This document shows positions 59,986-64,000 of a stretch of 64,000 nt of DNA, in pieces. Position 1 is the stretch's first letter; the number at the start of each line of letters is the position of its first letter. A program made the translations under genes and the position numbers. The DNA comes from Clostridia bacterium. GTDB lineage: Bacteria; Bacillota; Clostridia; Christensenellales; Aristaeellaceae. The notes beneath the pieces are model-generated. The model was given only the letters and a program-made list of their open reading frames with translations, did no database searches and was not told the DNA's origin. The stretch is from contig JAFRBK010000002.1 in NCBI GenBank assembly GCA_017404985.1, forward strand, positions 1 to 64,000, given 5' to 3'.

Positions 59986-62430
59986 CTACCGTTTGTCCTT
60001 ATCCACCATCTCCAGGAAGACGAGGCCGATCAGGATAAAGGCCGCGATAAACGCCGCCAGGATCAGCCAGTTTTTCAGGATATTATTCGAGCTGAAGGCA
60101 TAGGCCTCGTTCTGCAGCTGGGAGGCTGTCAACTGGCCCACCTTATGGTTCACCTCATCGATGGAAAGCACCCGCTGCACCTTGGAAACCAGGCTGTCCG
60201 GGTCCTTGTTCTTCATGGTGTTCAGGGCCGTCAGCAGCACGGAGGATTCCTGGGCGTTATAATTCGCGATGGAGCTGATGGACTGGATGCCCCATTTGCT
60301 GATGGTCAGGTTGGAAAGCTTCTTTCCCATCGCGTTCAGCGGAATCACAAAGTCCGCGAAAACCAGCTGCACGATCAGGATCATCGGCATCACCGTCATG
60401 GCGGTCATGGGCGTGTGCACGATGCAGGAAATCATCAGGCCCATCATGTCCGCGGCATAGGTGATCAGGAACATGGTAATAATCATATCCACCAGGAAAC
60501 TGCCGGTGACGGCGCTTTCGGCGGGCAGGTGCACCTTGAAGATCACGAAAATCGCGGAGGTCATCAGCACCTGAACCAGGCAGATCATCGCCTGATAGAT
60601 CATATGCGAGATCAGATAGGAGGAGATATGCAGGCCGGCGCGGTGCTCCCGCTTGATGATGCCGCGCTCCTTGCACACGACCTGGATCGAGTTGAACACG
60701 CCGTTCCACAGGCAGACGCAGGTAACCGCGAAGGCCGCGTAGGACGTGCCCTCCATATTGATGAACATCCGCCGCCCGATGACATAAACCACCAGGAAGG
60801 CGATCAGGGCCGACAGGGGCAGGACTTTCCAGTTCCCCTCGGTAATGAACATCCGCAGGTGCTTGCCCAGGAAAATCGGGATCTGGCCCAGCCGCGACTT
60901 GTAATGGACCTTTTCGCCCTCCTCCGCCACGGGAGGCGCCTCCTGGACAATCTCCGCGCCGGACTCCCGGAAGGAGTTCTTCTCCCGGGCCGCCTGGATC
61001 GGCGCGTATTCCTTGTATTTTTCGATGAATTCGTCCGCCCGGCCCTCGCCGCCCTCGTTGACGGCGTTGATCCGCTTCACCACGTTTTCCAGGGAGTCCG
61101 TGCCGAAGAACTCCAGCGCCTCCGGAATCTCCCCGTAGAAGGCCAGCTGGCCGATTTTATTCTCCGTGCCCTTGGCCAGCACGATCACCTTGTCAAACAG
61201 GTGGGCCACCCGGTCCGGCGCGTGGGTGATGACCATGACCATCTTGCCCTGGCACGCGATCAGGCGCAGGTTTTCCATGAGGCCGATGGCCATGATGCCG
61301 TCCAGGCCGGAGTCCGGCTCATCCAGGATGAACAGGTTCGGTCTCGCCACAAACTCGGTGCAGATGGACAGGCGCTTCTTCTGGCCGCCGGAAAGCTTGC
61401 TCACCAGCGTGCTCTCCCGCCCGGTGAGGCCGAAGGTTTCCAGCACCATACGGACCCGGCGGTCCTTATCCTCATCCGGCATATCGGCGGGCAGCCGCAG
61501 GTCCGCGGCGTTGCGCACCGTATAGAGCACGGTATCCTCCTCGCGCATCAGGTTTTCCTGGGGCACGAAGCCGATCCTGTGCTTGACCTGGTCGAAATGC
61601 TTGTAGTAGTCCACGCCGCCCTCGGTGATGGTGGCGTCCGCCTTTTCGTATCCCGTGACGGCGTTGACGAAGGTGCTCTTGCCGGCGCCGGAGCCGCCGA
61701 GGATCAGCACCATGTTCCCGGGCTCAACGGAGAGGTTGATATCCTTCAGCAGGACGACCTTCTTCATCGCGTTATGCACAGAGCGTTCGTCAATCTGGAT
61801 GGTCAGCCCGCCCATGGAGGTCCGGTAGCTGTAAAGCAGGCCGGAGCCTTCGAAGATGAAGCACGCCGAGCCGATCTGCAGGCAGTCGTCAAACTGCAGG
61901 GCCGTGCCCTCGCTGCATTCCTGCCCGTTCAGCTTCAGGCTGCCGACGCCGATTTCCTTCAGCCACCAACGGCTGTTTTCGTATTCCAGGGTCATGGCGG
62001 AGCGGCCCTCCGCCGCTTCGTCAATGATGACGACCACATGGCGCCCGTCATCCATATTGATGATCTGCCAGTCGGTGGAGGAGGCAAATTCCTTCAGGAA
62101 CACCGCCGTCACCATCCGGTCATTGGACAGGCGGATCACGGTGTGGTCCCCCAGCTCCCGCTCCTCCCCGGTCGGCAGCGCCTTGCCGCCCACAAAGGTG
62201 AAGGTGTTCTCACTCAGGTTCCGGTAGATCCATTTTCCATCCTCATAACGGATCTCACACTGTTCCGGATCCAGAAAGGGATAGCTCAGCTGCAGGGCGG
62301 ACGGGGTAAACACATCCATCTCCTGCTGGCCGCGGATCACAGCCTTCTGAAAAATCACATACTGCCGCGGTTTCTCCAGCCCCTCGAAAAATACAAGGCC
62401 GGCCGGAATGCCTGGTTTGTTCTTGGCCAT
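59986..62430 (-). CDS. ABC transporter with two N-terminal FHA domains (ABCG-like half-transporter)
   Basis: 814 aa. Two FHA-like beta sandwiches (about 20-115 and 125-205) lead into an ABC ATPase. This has Walker A GGSGAGKSTF near 247, signature LSGGQKKRLSI near 345, Walker B LFILDEPDSGLDG near 367 and H-loop VITHAPD. The C-terminal half (about 530-814) has six membrane helices of the ABC-2 type. FHA domains bind phosphothreonine, so activity is probably controlled by a Ser/Thr kinase. The second FHA shows the pattern SLKLNGQ. The ATG shares one base with the stop of the secreted protein gene upstream, so the two act together. The exported substrate is unknown. Confidence 0.9.
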   Translation of the reverse strand: MAKNKPGIPAGLVFFEGLEKPRQYVIFQKAVIRGQQEMDVFTPSALQLSYPFLDPEQCEIRYEDGKWIYRNLSENTFTFVGGKALPTGEERELGDHTVIRLSNDRMVTAVFLKEFASSTDWQIINMDDGRHVVVIIDEAAEGRSAMTLEYENSRWWLKEIGVGSLKLNGQECSEGTALQFDDCLQIGSACFIFEGSGLLYSYRTSMGGLTIQIDERSVHNAMKKVVLLKDINLSVEPGNMVLILGGSGAGKSTFVNAVTGYEKADATITEGGVDYYKHFDQVKHRIGFVPQENLMREEDTVLYTVRNAADLRLPADMPDEDKDRRVRMVLETFGLTGRESTLVSKLSGGQKKRLSICTEFVARPNLFILDEPDSGLDGIMAIGLMENLRLIACQGKMVMVITHAPDRVAHLFDKVIVLAKGTENKIGQLAFYGEIPEALEFFGTDSLENVVKRINAVNEGGEGRADEFIEKYKEYAPIQAAREKNSFRESGAEIVQEAPPVAEEGEKVHYKSRLGQIPIFLGKHLRMFITEGNWKVLPLSALIAFLVVYVIGRRMFINMEGTSYAAFAVTCVCLWNGVFNSIQVVCKERGIIKREHRAGLHISSYLISHMIYQAMICLVQVLMTSAIFVIFKVHLPAESAVTGSFLVDMIITMFLITYAADMMGLMISCIVHTPMTAMTVMPMILIVQLVFADFVIPLNAMGKKLSNLTISKWGIQSISSIANYNAQESSVLLTALNTMKNKDPDSLVSKVQRVLSIDEVNHKVGQLTASQLQNEAYAFSSNNILKNWLILAAFIAAFILIGLVFLEMVDKDKR

Positions 62431-63431
62431 TATTCTCCCTCCCTGGCTTCTTCGCCCGCTTTATTGCCGGCAGCTTCCTGGGTGCCTTCATCGCTGCCCA
62501 CATCTGCGACAACTTCCTCTGCGCCTTCATCGCTGCCTGCTACGGCGCTCTGGGTATCCTCATCCTTTTTCAGGTCGTCCTGCATAAAGTTCAGGAACGC
62601 GATCGCCTTCCGGCCGTTTTCCTGCAGAAACCTCATCACGTCCTCGTTCTCCAGCAGCTTATTGAGCTCCTCGGTGATCGGGGCCATGTCCATTTTCAGC
62701 TGGTTGCCCGTCACATGGTTTACCACTTTCCAGAAATCCGGCTCCTTCAGCAGGAGCTTCAGGGACTCACGGGTATCCGTCTCCAGCTCGGCCACGGACA
62801 GAATCGCCTTCATGAGGTCGGCGGAAATGCTGTCCTCCGAGATGCCTTTTTCCCGGAACCGCTCCGCCACCTCGCCGCTGTCCGTCATCTTTCCCTTCTG
62901 AGCGGCTTTCCTGATGCCTTCCAGCAGCACCTGCAGATCGCTGGATTCCAGCATCCGGCGGTAATCGTCGCAGAACTGAATGAATACGGGATTGTGGATC
63001 AGCGTTTTGAGTTCGACAAACAGGATCTCCCCGTCTTCCGTCTGCTCATATTCCTGCTCCAGATGGTACAACCGGTCCGCCGAATCCCAGAGCGCGCCCA
63101 CGGCGTTCAGCTCGTGCTCCTTCAGCCCCCAGGCTTCCAGAATCTTCATGGTCACCGGGCGGTTCTCAATCAGGTATACGCTCAGATTCGTCACGACCTC
63201 GCTGATCACGTCCTTGACCTCCGGGTTCCGGATCAGGTCCTTGAACTCGTCGGAGCGCAGTGTGGTGACGAGCAGCATCAGGTCGTCGCTCGCGGTTGAC
63301 GCCTCTCCCTGGTCCTCACGGGTTACAACGGTTTCCTGAATGTCAGCGTTTTCCTCCTCAGCGGCCGCGCCGCCCGGGAGGAAGCAAAACGCCAGAACCG
63401 GAATCAGGATCCATGCAAGCCATTTTTTCAT
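62430..63431 (-). CDS. Secreted helical protein coupled to the FHA-ABC transporter
   Basis: 333 aa from ATG 63431. Signal peptide MKKWLAWILIPVLAFCFLPGG (cleavage near AAAEE). The mature part is almost entirely charged helices (SDEFKDLIRNPEVKDVISEV, LVELKTLIHNPVFIQFCD), with four loosely repeated helical units each around a LIxNP/LLEG-type turn, and an acidic tail containing a GSDEGxxE duplication. It has no known domain. Sharing a stop/start base with the transporter gene, it may be a periplasmic-side partner or the exported cargo (inference). Confidence 0.75.
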   Translation of the reverse strand: MKKWLAWILIPVLAFCFLPGGAAAEEENADIQETVVTREDQGEASTASDDLMLLVTTLRSDEFKDLIRNPEVKDVISEVVTNLSVYLIENRPVTMKILEAWGLKEHELNAVGALWDSADRLYHLEQEYEQTEDGEILFVELKTLIHNPVFIQFCDDYRRMLESSDLQVLLEGIRKAAQKGKMTDSGEVAERFREKGISEDSISADLMKAILSVAELETDTRESLKLLLKEPDFWKVVNHVTGNQLKMDMAPITEELNKLLENEDVMRFLQENGRKAIAFLNFMQDDLKKDEDTQSAVAGSDEGAEEVVADVGSDEGTQEAAGNKAGEEAREGE

Positions 63432-63462
63432 TCTCCGTGTTCCTTTCATAGACTTTGTTGAT

Positions 63463-63491
63463 ATTATACCCATTCATCATGATTTATTCAA
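63463..63491 (-). promoter_or_regulatory. Promoter of the secreted protein-ABC operon
   Basis: Minus-strand TTGAAT (63491-63486) and TATAAT (63468-63463) with a 17-base spacer. Confidence 0.65.
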
Positions 63492-63511
63492 CCTCAACCT
63501 TAAAAACCGGC

Positions 63512-63550
63512 GTGACAAAACCGCCGGAGAATGATATGATATTATCATTC
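63512..63550 (+). promoter_or_regulatory. Promoter with palindromic operator ahead of the last gene
   Basis: GTGACA and TATGAT are spaced 17 bases apart (63512-63540). A palindrome GAATGATA-TGATAT-TATCATTC (63529-63550) covers the -10 box, a typical repressor site. Confidence 0.65.
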
Positions 63551-63608
63551 AGGATCCACTCCGCCGGGATGAGCCGGAACGGATCCGGCATGAAGGAGAC
63601 GTTCAACC

Positions 63609-64000
63609 ATGAAAACAGACGTGATTACAGTTTCAAGCAAGGGCGCCCAGATGGAAAAAGCCCTGACTCAGGCGGATAAAATGGCTGCGTTCAAGGATCT
63701 TCCCCCCAAGGCAGCCCTGCACCTGCGCCTGCTGACGGAGGAAATGATGGGCATGATGCGCTCCATCACCGGGGAGACGGAAGGCCTTTTCTGGATCGAG
63801 GATGACGACCATGGCGAATACCGCCTTCACCTGCAGGTGACCACCCGGATGGACAGCGAAAAGCGGGACCAGCTCCTTTCCGCTTCCACCTCCGGCAAGA
63901 ACGAATCCGCCAAGGGCCTGATGGGTCGCCTGCGGGACTTCTTTGACCGGGGGGCTGACGAGGATGTCGCCTGCTTCTCCAGCCCGATCATGCTGCCGGA
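63609..64000 (+). CDS. Putative GHKL-type ATP-binding protein, N-terminal part (runs off window)
   Basis: 130 codons are visible from ATG 63609 (AAGGAG upstream). The segment LRLLTEEMMGMMRSITGETE, followed by a beta strand FWIEDD and HLQVTTRM, resembles the N-box region of small RsbW-like ATP-binding proteins, with a lid region rich in serine and glycine (STSGKNESAKGLMGRL). The assignment is tentative; the rest of the protein lies beyond the window. It is divergent from the FHA-ABC operon. Confidence 0.6.
   Translation, partial: MKTDVITVSSKGAQMEKALTQADKMAAFKDLPPKAALHLRLLTEEMMGMMRSITGETEGLFWIEDDDHGEYRLHLQVTTRMDSEKRDQLLSASTSGKNESAKGLMGRLRDFFDRGADEDVACFSSPIMLP

Noticed and set aside
59980..62901. 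A 973-codon open frame on the plus strand
   Set aside because: It is antisense to the FHA-ABC transporter and the secreted protein, is rich in H, Q, R, G and D as expected of a mirror frame in G+C-rich DNA, and has no recognisable motif.
1..64000. CRISPR arrays, tRNA or rRNA genes, and a prophage
   Set aside because: No spaced direct repeats, cloverleaf-like sequences, rRNA landmarks or phage structural genes were seen on reading both strands. The short repeats found are period-7 arrays or dispersed hairpins.

Overview
The window reads as chromosome of a G+C-rich, Gram-positive, anaerobe-like member of the Firmicutes (Clostridia). Evidence for this is a YesMN-type two-component pair next to a carbohydrate ABC transporter, a Trp T-box leader, class III fructose-1,6-bisphosphatase, strong GGAGG-type ribosome binding sites, several TTG starts, and many Sec signal peptides of the MKKxxxLxLxL type. 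A gut or rumen lineage is an inference from gene content only. No rRNA, tRNA or CRISPR array was seen.

Layout. 0-1.1 kb: tail of an IS66-like transposase and a frameshifted remnant of a secreted InlB-repeat protein. 1.3-9.4 kb: sugar-uptake locus, with a response regulator and sensor kinase (minus strand) divergent from a substrate-binding protein, two permeases and a GH31 glycosidase. 9.4-16.7 kb: an AAA/nuclease-type ATPase, a large MscS-type channel carrying two tandem extracytoplasmic sensor modules, a MATE exporter and a double rubredoxin. 16.7-28.6 kb: a GltD-like oxidoreductase, class III FBPase, DAHP synthase, an ACT-domain protein and the full tryptophan operon trpEGDCFBA behind a promoter and T-box leader with a TGG specifier. 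28.7-33.6 kb: a RidA remnant abutting a degenerate AAA/Fis regulator, then a dicarboxylate locus with malic enzyme, LeuD-type dehydratase small subunit, the 3' stub of its large subunit, a GntR regulator and an AEC carrier. GntR-like operators lie in the divergent promoter region. 33.7-39.7 kb: a methyltransferase-STAS fusion, a uridine-kinase-like P-loop protein, glutathione peroxidase, GH38 alpha-mannosidase and a NifU-like protein. 39.9-42.8 kb: a scrapyard of mobile DNA (5' part of an IS transposase joined head-on to the 5' part of a group II intron), a P-loop kinase, a GNAT enzyme and a RelE-type toxin-antitoxin pair.

43-55 kb is a secretion/surface island. It has a secreted zinc peptidase, a secreted protein of unknown fold and a secreted InlB-repeat protein with an A+T-rich core. 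Convergent to these is a four-gene minus-strand operon: a multi-TM protein with a degenerate kinase-like cytoplasmic half, an orthodox histidine kinase, a 1370-residue secreted protein with eight Ig-like repeats, and a LuxR-type response regulator. This last operon is the best candidate here for an undescribed system: a signalling cascade that encloses its own giant exported protein, with a perfect inverted repeat in front of the first gene. 56-59 kb: ilvE, an unknown protein and an RluA-type pseudouridine synthase. 59.2-64 kb: an Sfp-type phosphopantetheinyl transferase, a double-FHA ABC transporter translationally coupled to a secreted helical protein, and a divergent, window-truncated gene with a palindromic operator over its promoter.

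All calls come from reading the translations and bases directly; no database search was run. Family names are recognitions from motifs, and remote assignments are marked as such.
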